Assembly (NCBI GenBank): GCA_041653995.1
Contig: JBAZEK010000002.1
Location: 186,001 to 250,000 of the forward strand
DNA: 64,000 nt
DNA from: Dehalococcoidia bacterium
GTDB taxonomy: Bacteria > Chloroflexota > Dehalococcoidia > GIF9 > UBA5629
Direction: 5' to 3'
The notes beneath the pieces were generated by a model. It ran no database searches and had not been told where the DNA came from. It saw only the letters and a list, made by a program, of their open reading frames with translations. The position numbers were made by a program, and so were the translations under genes. Below are positions 17,658 through 26,196 of the stretch, piece by piece; the first letter of the stretch is position 1; every line of letters begins with the position of its first letter.

Positions 17658-18509
17658 TCAGGGAGAGACCAATATAGTGGTGCTGGCAACGCTGGAGCCG
17701 GCGGAGTTCTGGGCGGTCAACTGGAATGTGATTGTACCCGTGCCCGACGTATACACAGTCAGGCTGCCTGAGGGTTGCACAGGCCCGTATCCCTGAATAA
17801 CCACCGACGACGCATTAAGCACGTCCCAGCTGAGAACGGTCGAGCCGCCCAGCGCTACGTTAGTGGGATTGGCCGTGAAATTGAGAATGGTGGGCCGGGA
17901 CGAAGATACCGGAGGTGTGGAAGTCCCGGTAACCGCTACACTGGTCGCGCCGGTTACAGAGTTTGTGCCGTTAGTTGCTGTCAGAATATACGTCGTAGTC
18001 ACGGCGGGACTGACCGATGTTGCGCCGCTGGCGCCGACGGCGCCGATGCCGCTGATGGTGGCGCCTGTGGCATTGGATGTTGTCCAGCTTAATATCGCAG
18101 AGCCCCCGGCATTAATGCTCGATGGGGAAGCTGAGAACGATAATATCACGGGAAGCACGGGGGCGGGCGGTGTGACCGGAGCGCCCGCGACAGTCAGCAG
18201 CGCAGTAGCTCTGGTTGAGCCTGCTGAGTTACTGGCAGTCAAGATATAAGTCGTGGTGGATGACGGCGCTACCTTTTCGGCACCTGTTGAGGCTGCGGCG
18301 GGCATGCCCGGATCGATGCTGATGGACGAAGCATTCTGCACCTCCCAGGAAAGTATGGCCGTCTCTCCCTGATTGATGGAAGCGGGGTTGACCGTGAAGT
18401 TAATCACTACCGGCGCCTGGTTCGCAGTGCCGCCACCCATGGCAAAGGTGATGCAGCCCGATGCCGCCAGCAATAGTATCATAGCTAATAAAATCGCGTT
18501 CCTCATCAA
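17658..18509 (-). CDS. Lipoprotein with three Ig-like repeats
   Basis: 283 residues with a signal peptide ending in the lipobox AASGC. Three repeats of about 80 residues follow (starting near 33, 120 and 205). Each opens with a variant of IxxFxxxPxxIxxGxxxxLSWxxxNA and ends in a strand such as TTYILTASNSAG. The repeats are Ser/Thr/Ala-rich and have no cysteines beyond the lipobox. They differ from the PKD-like lipoprotein family elsewhere in the window. A surface adhesin or scaffold is plausible but not shown. The gene is flanked by the zinc-uptake operon upstream (50 bases) and by a terminator downstream. Confidence 0.78.
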   Translation of the reverse strand: MMRNAILLAMILLLAASGCITFAMGGGTANQAPVVINFTVNPASINQGETAILSWEVQNASSISIDPGMPAAASTGAEKVAPSSTTTYILTASNSAGSTRATALLTVAGAPVTPPAPVLPVILSFSASPSSINAGGSAILSWTTSNATGATISGIGAVGASGATSVSPAVTTTYILTATNGTNSVTGATSVAVTGTSTPPVSSSRPTILNFTANPTNVALGGSTVLSWDVLNASSVVIQGYGPVQPSGSLTVYTSGTGTITFQLTAQNSAGSSVASTTILVSP

Positions 18510-18559
18510 TACATCCTCCAGAATATATTTGGAAACGCCGCCATCATACTATGGCAGGC

Positions 18560-19387
18560 CTAAGCTGTAAAGTGCACTTTCGTCCTGCGCCGCAGCCCCG
18601 TTACGATATAGGTCGTCAGCAGCGCCAGGCCGCTGAGCAGTATGATGGTTGCTCCGGACGCGAGGTTGAGTAAATAGGATATCCACAGCCCGCCGAAGGT
18701 GAATAGCATACCGAGGATAACCGACAGTATCATCATTTTCTTGATATCATGGGTAAACTGCCTGGCCATTGCCGCAGGGAAGGCCAGCATGGCGATTACC
18801 AGTATCATGCCGACCACACGTATCAGCACAACGACAGTGAGCGCAACCATGCACAGCAATAGCAGATAGAGGGCGTTTACAGGCATCCCGGCCACGGTGC
18901 CGAATTCTTCATCGAAGGAAAGCAACAGAAACTCCTTATAAAAGGCAGCGGTCAACGCCAGGATAACGAGGTCGAGCGCGGCCATAAGATACAGGTCGCC
19001 CAGCGGCACGGTCAGGATATTGCCGAAAAGATAGCTCATGAGGTCGGGTGCAAATCCCGGAGAAAGCCCGATAAATATAACGCCCAGCGCCATGCCGAGC
19101 GCCCATAGTATACCGATGGCCGTGTCCTCGGGCAGCCTGGTCCTGCGCGTCACCAACCCCATAGTCAGCGCCGAAAGCAGAGAAAAGACCATGGCGCCCA
19201 GTACAGGGCTGAAATTCAACAGGTAACCCAGCCCGATGCCGCCGAAAGAAGCATGGGCAATGCCGCCGCTCATAGAAACGATCTTTTTCACCACGACATA
19301 AACACCCACTATGCCGCAGGCGATGGAGGCCAGCAGCCCGGCCAGCAAAGCGTTTCGCATGAACTCGAATTGAAAAACCTCGAACAT
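18560..19387 (-). CDS. znuB: Zinc/manganese ABC transporter permease
   Basis: 275 residues from the ATG at 19387, two bases after the ATPase stop. A longer frame runs back into the ATPase gene and is not needed. It is a metal-type (ABC-3 family) membrane subunit with about eight hydrophobic helices, with [26 protein letters not shown] near the start. It forms the channel for the metal delivered by the binding lipoprotein encoded at 20151-21023. Gene order regulator, binding protein, ATPase, permease is the usual zinc-uptake arrangement. Manganese or another divalent metal cannot be excluded. Confidence 0.92.
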   Translation of the reverse strand: MFEVFQFEFMRNALLAGLLASIACGIVGVYVVVKKIVSMSGGIAHASFGGIGLGYLLNFSPVLGAMVFSLLSALTMGLVTRRTRLPEDTAIGILWALGMALGVIFIGLSPGFAPDLMSYLFGNILTVPLGDLYLMAALDLVILALTAAFYKEFLLLSFDEEFGTVAGMPVNALYLLLLCMVALTVVVLIRVVGMILVIAMLAFPAAMARQFTHDIKKMMILSVILGMLFTFGGLWISYLLNLASGATIILLSGLALLTTYIVTGLRRRTKVHFTA

Positions 19388-19389
19388 GA

Positions 19390-20148
19390 TCAGTGTTCTC
19401 TCAGCACGCGGTGGGGGATATCGCCGTGCGCGATAAGTTGCACAGGGCACTTGTAGGTAGCTTCGAGTATCTCCGAAGTTATTTCGCGTGATCCGTGATA
19501 GTAGAGCTGCACATTGAGACAGGCTATTTTATCCACAAATACAGAGACGGCGCCGATATCGTGGGACACCATAATAATGGCCATCTCCTTTTTCAACTCC
19601 TCCAATAACTCGTAGAAATCGGTCTGCATGGCTGAATCCACACTTGCTGTCGGCTCATCCAGCAGGAGCAATGCCGGATCGGAGACAAGCGCACGGGCGA
19701 TAAAGGTCCGCTGCTGCTGTCCGCCCGAAAGCTGCCCGATCTGAGAATGGGCATGCGAAAGCATGCCCACCCTGGCCAGCACCTTCTCGGCGGCTTCGCG
19801 GTCTGATCCGTTATAAGGTTTCAACATGCCCCTCTTTCCGTAGCGGCCCATCAGCACAACTTCCATTACGCTGACAGGAAAGTCACGGTCATAATCGCTG
19901 TGCTGTGCAACGTAACCAATCCTGTTGCGGATCCTGTCCGGCAGGTTGCCCAGCACGGTGACGACGCCGCGCTGCGGCCTGATCAGTCCCAGTATGACCT
20001 TGAGCAGCGTGCTCTTACCGCCTCCGTTGGGACCGATGACGCCCAGAAAGTCATGTTCACCTACTGCCAGATTTACGCCCTCCAGGGCGGGTGTGCCGTT
20101 ATAACTCACCCAGACGTTTTCCAGCCTGACAGTATCATTGGATGCCAA
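19390..20148 (-). CDS. znuC: Zinc/manganese ABC transporter ATPase
   Basis: 252 residues starting with a TTG two bases after the znuA stop. Walker A is GPNGGGKST, the signature is LSGGQQQR, Walker B is [12 protein letters not shown] and the switch histidine is in SHDIGAV. The C-terminal part (from about 220) holds [16 protein letters not shown], a Cys/His-containing tail common in metal-transporter ATPases. It energises metal import with the permease encoded next. Confidence 0.94.
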   Translation of the reverse strand: MASNDTVRLENVWVSYNGTPALEGVNLAVGEHDFLGVIGPNGGGKSTLLKVILGLIRPQRGVVTVLGNLPDRIRNRIGYVAQHSDYDRDFPVSVMEVVLMGRYGKRGMLKPYNGSDREAAEKVLARVGMLSHAHSQIGQLSGGQQQRTFIARALVSDPALLLLDEPTASVDSAMQTDFYELLEELKKEMAIIMVSHDIGAVSVFVDKIACLNVQLYYHGSREITSEILEATYKCPVQLIAHGDIPHRVLREH

Positions 20149-20150
20149 GG

Positions 20151-21023
20151 CTACTTCAAAGCCTCCTCAAAGGCAGCTGCCACCTCCCGCATATTTTGCA
20201 GGTAGTCTCCGGCCAGAGGATCGATAATTACCACTCTACCGCCGATCTCGCGTGCGATGGTCTCAGCGTTTCTTGAGTCGAATTCAGGGGAAACAAAAAT
20301 AACTTTAATATTCTGCAACCGGGCTTCATTGATCAGCCTGGACATATAAGCGGCTTTAGGCTCCTTGCCCTCCTGCTCTATGCCAAGCTGCTGGAGGCCA
20401 TAATCCCGCGCAAAATATCCCCAGGCGGGATGATAAACTATGAAGGTGTGGGAGGCCGTGCCGTTCAACAGGGCGCCCATCTCCGCATCCAGCTCATCCA
20501 GTTCTTTTAAATATGCATCACGGTTACTTTCGTAGTATTGGCGATTCTGCGGGTCGGCCTGCGACAGGCCCTCGCAGATATTTTTCACCATGACCTTAAC
20601 ATTGCGCGGCGAGGTCCAGATATGCGGGTCCATACCCGGCTCATCGGGGTCGTCGCTCTCGATTAAATCGATGCCCTGGCTGCAATCGACCACGAGTATA
20701 TCTTTATTCTGGGCCAACAGCTTATCCAGCCAGGCAAGTTCAAATTCGACAGGGGAGCCTACCTTGCAATAAACCCCGGCCTTGCTCAGCTGCACCATCT
20801 GGGCGGGCGTAACCTCATATGTATGCGGGCTGGCGCCCGGCGGAACCATGACGGTTATATGGACCTTATCACCTCCCACACATTCTACGAACTCCCGCTG
20901 GGGCAGTATGGTCACCGCCACACCCATTTTCCCTTCTACCTGAGCCGGCGCAGCCGTGTTGCAGGACGCCGCGGTCATCCACAGTACTGCTGCAATTGCG
21001 ATGAATAATACATGCCTGAACAT
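20151..21023 (-). CDS. znuA: Zinc/manganese-binding lipoprotein of the ABC transporter
   Basis: 290 residues from the ATG at 21023, which has AAGGGAG upstream and begins with a proper signal peptide (MFRHVLFIAIAAVLW) and lipobox-like TAASC. A longer frame would extend into the regulator gene. Cluster A-I metal-binding features are present: GASPHTYEVTP, DPHIWTSPRN, IVYHPAWGYFARDYGL and the terminal IIDPLAGDYLQNM. The His-rich loop typical of proteobacterial ZnuA is missing. It captures the metal outside the membrane. It is separated by only 10 bases from the Fur-family gene, indicating an operon. Confidence 0.92.
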   Translation of the reverse strand: MFRHVLFIAIAAVLWMTAASCNTAAPAQVEGKMGVAVTILPQREFVECVGGDKVHITVMVPPGASPHTYEVTPAQMVQLSKAGVYCKVGSPVEFELAWLDKLLAQNKDILVVDCSQGIDLIESDDPDEPGMDPHIWTSPRNVKVMVKNICEGLSQADPQNRQYYESNRDAYLKELDELDAEMGALLNGTASHTFIVYHPAWGYFARDYGLQQLGIEQEGKEPKAAYMSRLINEARLQNIKVIFVSPEFDSRNAETIAREIGGRVVIIDPLAGDYLQNMREVAAAFEEALK

Positions 21024-21033
21024 CTTTGCTCCC

Positions 21034-21468
21034 TTAGGCTTCCTTGATCTTACACTGCGGACACAATCCCATGAATTCCAGCAGGTGGCGGTTGATGCGG
21101 TAACCCGTTTCCCGCTCGAGACGCTGTTTGAGACGTTCCAGTTCACAGTCGGTGAAGTCAGCCACTCTGCCGCAACCGCGGCAGATCAGGTGATGATGAT
21201 GTTCCCCCGGACGCTGGCGTTTGAGATAACTGCGGCAGGAATCCCCTATATGGACCTCACAGAGCAGGCCGTTTTCCTGAAGCAAGTCCAGCGTACGATA
21301 TACCGTTACCAGGCCGATATTGGGATATTTCTTATGCAGCCTTTCATGGATATCAGCCGGCCGCAGGTGCTCTCTGCAGTTGCCCAGCACGGAAATAATG
21401 GCCTTCCTCTGAGGGGTCAGCTTGAAGCCCCGCTTCCTGAGCTCCGCCGCAATATCCTTCCCGACCAT
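21034..21468 (-). CDS. Fur-family metal regulator, probably Zur
   Basis: 144 residues. The winged-helix N-terminus has KLTPQRKAIISVL and LVTVYRTLDLLQENGLL, the standard Fur recognition helix. The metal-sensing part has GEHHHHLICRGCGRVADFTDCE and a second CxxC (CPQC) near the end, giving the structural Cys4 zinc site. Because it heads the znuACB operon it is most likely a zinc sensor (Zur), although Fur or PerR cannot be excluded from sequence alone. A palindrome at its own promoter suggests autoregulation. Confidence 0.93.
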   Translation of the reverse strand: MVGKDIAAELRKRGFKLTPQRKAIISVLGNCREHLRPADIHERLHKKYPNIGLVTVYRTLDLLQENGLLCEVHIGDSCRSYLKRQRPGEHHHHLICRGCGRVADFTDCELERLKQRLERETGYRINRHLLEFMGLCPQCKIKEA

Positions 21469-21483
21469 ATTTTTATCGCTAAC

Positions 21484-21498
21484 TGAAAATTGTTTTCA
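21484..21498. promoter_or_regulatory. Fur/Zur-box-like operator at the regulator-znu promoter
   Basis: The 15-base element TGAAAA-TTG-TTTTCA is a perfect 6-3-6 inverted repeat 16 bases upstream of the regulator start. A minus-strand -10 candidate TATAAA occupies 21504-21499, so the predicted transcription start falls inside the palindrome. That geometry suits repression by the encoded regulator. Confidence 0.55.
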
Positions 21499-21543
21499 TT
21501 TATAAAAGTAACATGAAGCCGGTTTGGTGTCAAAACAACGATC

Positions 21544-22116
21544 TTACGCTTTCAGTTCCAGCCCGATTTTAAAGGCTTTGCCGGCAGTCTCTCCCAATTC
21601 CTGATAGACGTTGGCCGGCAGCATGGTCCAGCCTATGGGCCGAATCTTTTTGACATCCGGATTATCCCCGGTGAAGCATTTGCCCGAGACTATAGTTTCC
21701 TCGATTTTACCCACCACCAGCACGTGGCTGCCCAGGTCCAGCATATGTTCGATTTTGCATTCCAGATTGACCGGGCACTGCTCGATCATGGGCGCTGTCT
21801 CGAGTTTGCCATAGAATACTTTGAATTTGCAGACTCTGACCTTATCCACCTTGGCGCCGGTCCTGATGCCGCAGAAATCCACCTCTTTTACCTGATCGGC
21901 CGATGGCACATTGACGGAGAAGGTCATGTTTTCCTGCATTCCCTTCATCGTATATCGCGTGTGCCGTATGGCCACCGATACCATGGGCGGCTCGCTGCAG
22001 GCGATGCCGCCCCAGGCCACAGTCATAAAATTCGCTTTCCCCTCAACATTGGCTCCCACCAGGAATGCCGGCGTGGGAAACACCATCGTTTGCGGTCCAA
22101 TCTTCACTTTATCCAT
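21544..22116 (-). CDS. Flavin reductase-like FMN-binding protein
   Basis: 190 residues with GGAGGAG before the ATG. Flavin-reductase-like split barrel: PTPAFLVGANVEGKANFMTV, SVAIRHTRYTMKGM, FSVNVPSADQVKEVDFCG and HVLVVGKIEETIV. Family members bind FMN and accept electrons from NAD(P)H or act as electron carriers. The cysteine-bearing variant is common in anaerobes. It lies 75 bases downstream of the Fur-family promoter region and in the same direction as the znu genes, but the regulator promoter lies between them. Confidence 0.88.
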   Translation of the reverse strand: MDKVKIGPQTMVFPTPAFLVGANVEGKANFMTVAWGGIACSEPPMVSVAIRHTRYTMKGMQENMTFSVNVPSADQVKEVDFCGIRTGAKVDKVRVCKFKVFYGKLETAPMIEQCPVNLECKIEHMLDLGSHVLVVGKIEETIVSGKCFTGDNPDVKKIRPIGWTMLPANVYQELGETAGKAFKIGLELKA

Positions 22117-22144
22117 AATATGGCTCCTCCGATTATATTATCGC

Positions 22145-22240
22145 CTACTTTTCGAATATTTCCTTCATGGGAGTCCAGTAGTAATCTACCCGTCCCTGTT
22201 TGATATCTTCATAGAATTGAGAGGGGATGCCGTTTAACAA
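22145..22240 (-). pseudogene. 31-codon orphan fragment, possible remnant of a decayed gene
   Basis: A minus-strand frame from a TTG at 22240 to TAG at 22145 encodes a peptide ending in GRVDYYWTPMKEIFEK, preceded immediately by an in-frame TAA. The composition looks protein-like and there is no ribosome-binding site, so this could be the C-terminal stub of a lost gene or chance. The rest of the 22117-22374 gap shows only a promoter for the next gene. Confidence 0.25.
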
Positions 22241-22323
22241 ATTTTATCACAATCATATGCAGATCGTTCCGTCGTGAAATCAATAGTCATGTATCTCCAG
22301 GTATCTCGATAATGCGTGTAGGG

Positions 22324-22352
22324 TTGAAAAAAGATGGTAATCATTGTAAATT
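22324..22352 (+). promoter_or_regulatory. Candidate promoter of the HTH-nucleotidyltransferase gene
   Basis: TTGAAA (22324-22329), a 17-base spacer and TAAATT (22347-22352). The start codon is 22 bases further on, with AGGTG between them. Confidence 0.45.
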
Positions 22353-22374
22353 GGAACATAATAGGTGTTCATAG

Positions 22375-23331
22375 ATGTCTAATTTAAAATATTTTATCAC
22401 TTCCAAGGCCAAGCGCAACGTGCTTTACCTGTTTTTACGCGACACAAGCAAGCGCTATTACACCCGGGAGGTGGCCCGCTTAACCGGGGAGCCTCTGAAT
22501 GCCGTCCGCCGGGAGCTCGGATACCTGGAGAACGCCGGATTGTTCACTTCACGTGCTCAGGGCAATCTCAAATATTATGAAGTCGTTAAGAGCTTCCCGC
22601 AGCTGGCGCAGTGGCGGAAAATTATTTTGGAATCCTATGCGGATCAACGTCCAGCAGCTGCTGAGACTCCCACTCCCGCCATTTCCGTCGTAGAAGATCA
22701 TACTCCTCAAGCTATCGAACTCGTAGATGAGGAAGTTAAAAAGCGTCCGCCGGAGATAAAGCATGCCATTGCCATGACCGAATCATTTAAACATGCACCG
22801 CTGGAAGACGGCGACAAGCCCATCATACCGGGCATGGGTGTGATCCCCAATCACGGCCGCCAGCCGCTGCCCGATGTGATAGAGCTCCCTGCCCATGTCG
22901 TTACCGCAGGCGAAAGCGAAGACGCCGTTGAAATCAACGCGACGGCGGAACAGCCGGTGGAACAACCCATCGAACAGCCAACGGAACAGCCTCCGGAATC
23001 AGGGCCCAGGACCATCCTCACACTCCAGTCGGTCGTTAACCATCTGCGCGACCAGTTGAAAGACATAAGCACCATCAACCTCGCCCTCATACATGGCGAG
23101 GCGGCCAGGCTGGAGAGCATTCCTGAAAACGGCCTCGACCTGCTGATCGTAGGGGACATGAGCAGGGATATGATCATGGAGATGATAGCCGTTTTCGAGG
23201 ACTCCACCGGTATCGAGGTTAACCTGACCAGCATGACACGCAGCGACTTCGACTACCGTAACGCCAGGGGCGACGCGTTCGTCAGGCGCATCTGGGGAGA
23301 GAAGAAACTGGTGATAAAGGGACGGCAGTAA
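22375..23331 (+). CDS. Winged-helix protein fused to a degenerate nucleotidyltransferase-like domain
   Basis: 318 residues. The first 75 form a winged helix (KRYYTREVARLTGEPLNAVR, LENAGLFTSRAQGNLKYY) of the type found in front of minimal nucleotidyltransferases. A Pro/Glu-rich linker of about 120 residues contains tandem EQP repeats around 197-212. The C-terminal 100 residues resemble a nucleotidyltransferase core (NLALIHGEAARL, GLDLLIVGD), but the usual GSxARG is HGEAARL and the first metal-binding Asp of the D-x-D pair is Gly, so catalysis is doubtful. It may be a transcription regulator whose former enzyme domain is a sensor. No toxin or HEPN partner is adjacent. Confidence 0.72.
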   Translation: MSNLKYFITSKAKRNVLYLFLRDTSKRYYTREVARLTGEPLNAVRRELGYLENAGLFTSRAQGNLKYYEVVKSFPQLAQWRKIILESYADQRPAAAETPTPAISVVEDHTPQAIELVDEEVKKRPPEIKHAIAMTESFKHAPLEDGDKPIIPGMGVIPNHGRQPLPDVIELPAHVVTAGESEDAVEINATAEQPVEQPIEQPTEQPPESGPRTILTLQSVVNHLRDQLKDISTINLALIHGEAARLESIPENGLDLLIVGDMSRDMIMEMIAVFEDSTGIEVNLTSMTRSDFDYRNARGDAFVRRIWGEKKLVIKGRQ

Positions 23332-23369
23332 AAGCGCCGGCCCGTACCATGCTGCAGGTCGGCCATTTC

Positions 23370-23378
23370 TGTTAAAAT
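23370..23378 (+). promoter_or_regulatory. Extended -10 promoter directly before the patatin gene
   Basis: TGTTAAAAT (TG-n-TAAAAT) ends 5 bases before the ATG at 23384. Initiation 6-7 bases downstream of the box would place the first transcript base at the start codon, so the mRNA would be leaderless. No Shine-Dalgarno is visible. Confidence 0.5.
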
Positions 23379-23383
23379 ATCGC

Positions 23384-25315
23384 ATGCCAGTCGATCCTTC
23401 GATTATTTTTCAGGCGTCCAAGCTGGGCGACCTGCCTGATATAGTCAAGGAGCTCGACCGCGCCGAAAAGCTCCTCAGAGACAATGCAGCGGTCGGCCGA
23501 ATCTACGGTGTCAGTGGCGGAGCTCTGACGGCAACGGCCTTTGCGCTGGCGCTGGCTGCGAAAAAAGACCCTCAGAAATGGGGCAAAGCATCATCAGCCA
23601 TAAATGACTTTCGCAACTTCCTCTCGAAAGCCCGTAACGGCCAGATACGCTCACTCAACCTCAATCCCTGGTATGGGCGGTCCAACCTCAATCCTTTGAG
23701 GAAATGGCTGGAAAACCGCCTGAATCTATATACAGGCGCGGCAAAAGGGACGCCCGTTCAGCTAAAAGTATCCGACCTGGGCCTTCCGCTTTACATCTGC
23801 ACCATGGACCGCGACGCAGTCTTCACCATATTCGGCCCGCCGGACGATACTCTGCAGTGCCCGTACCAGTTCATGCACATGGGCCCGCCGCAGGATGCTC
23901 CACTGATAGATGCCGTAATAGCTGCAGTCAGCACATTGCTCTCAACCCGTCCGTCCACCGTCAACGGCAAGTATGTTTACGACTGCCGGCCGCCTATAGT
24001 GGATGCGGGCGCCATCGTAGCCGACCTCGAAGCCAAAGACCCGCGCCCCATACTCCGCACAAAGCCGCATGCCGAAATACGTAAATGGAAGCTTAACTTA
24101 GTCACCTCGGTCTTCATTATGCACTCGCAGCACGAGCGTAACCAGACCATGCTGGCCGATTATTACCTGGACCTGCTGCGGCGTCAGCGCGAGCTCCTGC
24201 AAAAGGTTAAGCAAGCGCAGCCTGATTTCTCCATGCAAACGCTCAAGACAAAGGGCCCTCTGCCGACTCAAGGCCATGCGGACCTGCCCTACGTGGGCTC
24301 GACCGAGGCTGCCACCAATATGCGTGAATCATCCAGGGATCGCGTGGCAATCATGGCCCGCTTCAGCCAGATATTGAACGGCCAACTTGACAGCTTCCCC
24401 TTCGACCGGCCGGCAAATATCATCTACGGCGCCGGCGGCTTCTCCGGTATACTGGGAGGGCTGGTTACCGCGCGCGCTGTGGACGAGGGCTTCAAGCGTG
24501 GAGGAGGGGAGATAAAGCAGATCTACGGCGTCTCCGCGGGCGTGCTCAACGGCTTTTTCCACGCGGTACAGGTGGCAGCAGCGCACTATCCGGACACGTA
24601 TAGAACTGAAGCACAACATGCGCTGGAGGACCTGGAGGATTTCATCGCCAACCTGCGTACCGACAGGCTGGTCAGGATAAACCGCGATCCGCGGCGTATA
24701 TGGCTGGGCGTGGGTAACCTTGATCCGCTGCAGGAATTCCTGGCTCAGAAGCTTAAAGAATACACGGGTTCGGCCAGCCCTGATAAGCTCACCTTCGATG
24801 ACATCAAATTACCCCTGACCGTCACTGCTGCGCGCGCCGACGGTTTCTCGGATTTCCTGGGCATGACAGGTCCTGACAGGCATTTCGAATTCGGCGGGCG
24901 CACCTGGAAAGTGCTGGAAGCCCCCGTCATCAAGGCCGTAGCAGCCGGCTGGAGCATGAACACATATATCGAGCCGGCCAATATCAACGGTCAGTTGTAC
25001 CGCGATGGAGGAGGAACTTTTTACGACCCGTCGACACTGGTGGCCTGCCTGGATCCGGAGCTGGTCAACCTCATTACGATCCACCTCGATCACCCGGAAA
25101 GCCACAGCGAGAACCTGCCGGAATACCCGGACATCAGCCGTATTATCCTTGATACACACAACTATACCTTCCCCGAGGAGCAGCGCCGCATGCGCATACT
25201 GTCCACGCTTTTCTACGACCATTTCCAACTGCGCCTGTACGCCCGGGAGAACAATATACCTGTGGAACCTGATTTCCGCCGCCAGTGGAAATTGCAGGAC
25301 ACGGGGTACCTTTAG
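23384..25315 (+). CDS. Double-domain patatin-like phospholipase
   Basis: 643 residues containing two patatin-like domains in tandem. Domain 1 (about 1-290) has the nucleophile motif GVSGG and DAG at the catalytic Asp position, but it begins without the glycine-rich oxyanion loop. Domain 2 (about 340-630) is complete: GAGGFSGILGG, nucleophile motif GVSAG and DGGG for the Asp. Both share a region such as LxVxxxxLPLxxxxxxxD after the core. Patatins hydrolyse acyl esters of lipids. The missing oxyanion loop suggests that domain 1 is impaired or regulatory. There is no signal peptide. It is followed by a polar amino-acid ABC transporter 71 bases later. Confidence 0.85.
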   Translation: MPVDPSIIFQASKLGDLPDIVKELDRAEKLLRDNAAVGRIYGVSGGALTATAFALALAAKKDPQKWGKASSAINDFRNFLSKARNGQIRSLNLNPWYGRSNLNPLRKWLENRLNLYTGAAKGTPVQLKVSDLGLPLYICTMDRDAVFTIFGPPDDTLQCPYQFMHMGPPQDAPLIDAVIAAVSTLLSTRPSTVNGKYVYDCRPPIVDAGAIVADLEAKDPRPILRTKPHAEIRKWKLNLVTSVFIMHSQHERNQTMLADYYLDLLRRQRELLQKVKQAQPDFSMQTLKTKGPLPTQGHADLPYVGSTEAATNMRESSRDRVAIMARFSQILNGQLDSFPFDRPANIIYGAGGFSGILGGLVTARAVDEGFKRGGGEIKQIYGVSAGVLNGFFHAVQVAAAHYPDTYRTEAQHALEDLEDFIANLRTDRLVRINRDPRRIWLGVGNLDPLQEFLAQKLKEYTGSASPDKLTFDDIKLPLTVTAARADGFSDFLGMTGPDRHFEFGGRTWKVLEAPVIKAVAAGWSMNTYIEPANINGQLYRDGGGTFYDPSTLVACLDPELVNLITIHLDHPESHSENLPEYPDISRIILDTHNYTFPEEQRRMRILSTLFYDHFQLRLYARENNIPVEPDFRRQWKLQDTGYL

Positions 25316-25342
25316 TCGATTGCAGGGCCAGGCTGCGGGGAA

Positions 25343-25351
25343 TGATATAAT
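25343..25351 (+). promoter_or_regulatory. Extended -10 promoter of the amino-acid ABC transporter
   Basis: TGATATAAT (TG-n-TATAAT) lies 35 bases before the ATG at 25387 and downstream of the patatin stop. No convincing -35 box is visible. The leader contains a GAGGGAGA ribosome-binding site. Confidence 0.55.
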
Positions 25352-25386
25352 GAATCCGGCCGGTGCGCCGGCGAGGGAGATCAACC

Positions 25387-26139
25387 ATGAAAAAACTCAC
25401 ACTTTTATCCATTGCCGTCTGTCTTCTAATGACACTGCTGGTAACGGCCTGCACCCAGGCGCCTTCGTCCCCGGCAAAGCTAAGAGTAGCCTGCGACGCC
25501 ACATGGCCGCCTTTCGAGATCATCAACGAGCAGACCAAGGAACTGGACGGCTTCGGACCCGAGTTGATACGCGCCGTCGCAGCCAGGGCAGGACTGGATA
25601 TAGAACTGGTCAACGTAGGATTCGACTCGGTTCTGGCCGGAGTTTCCCAGTGCCAGTACGATATGGCGGTCTCATCTATAACGATCACGGAAGACCGCAA
25701 AAAGACCATACTCTTCTCCGACCCTTATTACCTGGCAGGGCAGATAGTTACAGTCCGAAAGAACAATGACAGTATTTCGAGCAAGGACGACCTGTCCGGC
25801 AAAACCGTCGGCGGCCAGATCGGAACGACGGGAATCATCGAGGCCAACAAAATACCCGGCGCCAGAGTAAAGACCTTCGACGAGGTCGGCTTCGCCTTCC
25901 AGGACCTCATGAACGGTCAGCTCGACGCAGTTATAGCCGACTACCCGGTGGCCCAGGGCTACGTTGTAAAGAATAAGGACACCCTGAAGACTGTCGGGCC
26001 GATCTTCACGGACGAATACTACGGCATCGCCATCTGCAAGAAGAACGCCCACCTCGTGCCGAAGATAAATGCCGCTCTCAAAGCCCTCAAGGACGAGGGA
26101 TTCCTGGACGCGCTCGACCGGAAATGGGTCGGCCGCTAA
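25387..26139 (+). CDS. Polar amino-acid ABC transporter binding lipoprotein
   Basis: 250 residues from the ATG at 25387 (GAGGGAGA upstream). The signal peptide ends in the lipobox VTAC. The family-3 solute-binding fold is clear: LRVACDATWPPFEIINE, DGFGPELIRAVAARAGLD, YDMAVSSITITEDRKK, LSGKTVGGQIGTTG and YYGIAICKKN. It captures an amino acid outside the cell and passes it to the permease encoded next. The exact amino acid cannot be read from sequence. It is the first gene of binding protein, permease and ATPase. Confidence 0.94.
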   Translation: MKKLTLLSIAVCLLMTLLVTACTQAPSSPAKLRVACDATWPPFEIINEQTKELDGFGPELIRAVAARAGLDIELVNVGFDSVLAGVSQCQYDMAVSSITITEDRKKTILFSDPYYLAGQIVTVRKNNDSISSKDDLSGKTVGGQIGTTGIIEANKIPGARVKTFDEVGFAFQDLMNGQLDAVIADYPVAQGYVVKNKDTLKTVGPIFTDEYYGIAICKKNAHLVPKINAALKALKDEGFLDALDRKWVGR

Positions 26140-26177
26140 GCGCTGCGCCCAGTCTACCCTCCACTACGCTTAAGGCG

Positions 26178-26183
26178 TATAAT
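26178..26183 (+). promoter_or_regulatory. Candidate -10 box just upstream of the ABC permease
   Basis: A TATAAT hexamer ends 13 bases before the permease ATG. If used, transcription would begin about 7 bases before the ATG. It may give an internal transcript of permease and ATPase. Confidence 0.35.
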
Positions 26184-26196
26184 AATATCCTGCTCG

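Noticed and set aside
25321..25386. CCGGCCGGTGCGCCGG palindromes before the ABC binding protein as a terminator
   Set aside because: The GC-rich self-complementary bases are not followed by a T-run and lie between the -10 box and the ribosome-binding site, so a leader hairpin is more likely than a terminator.
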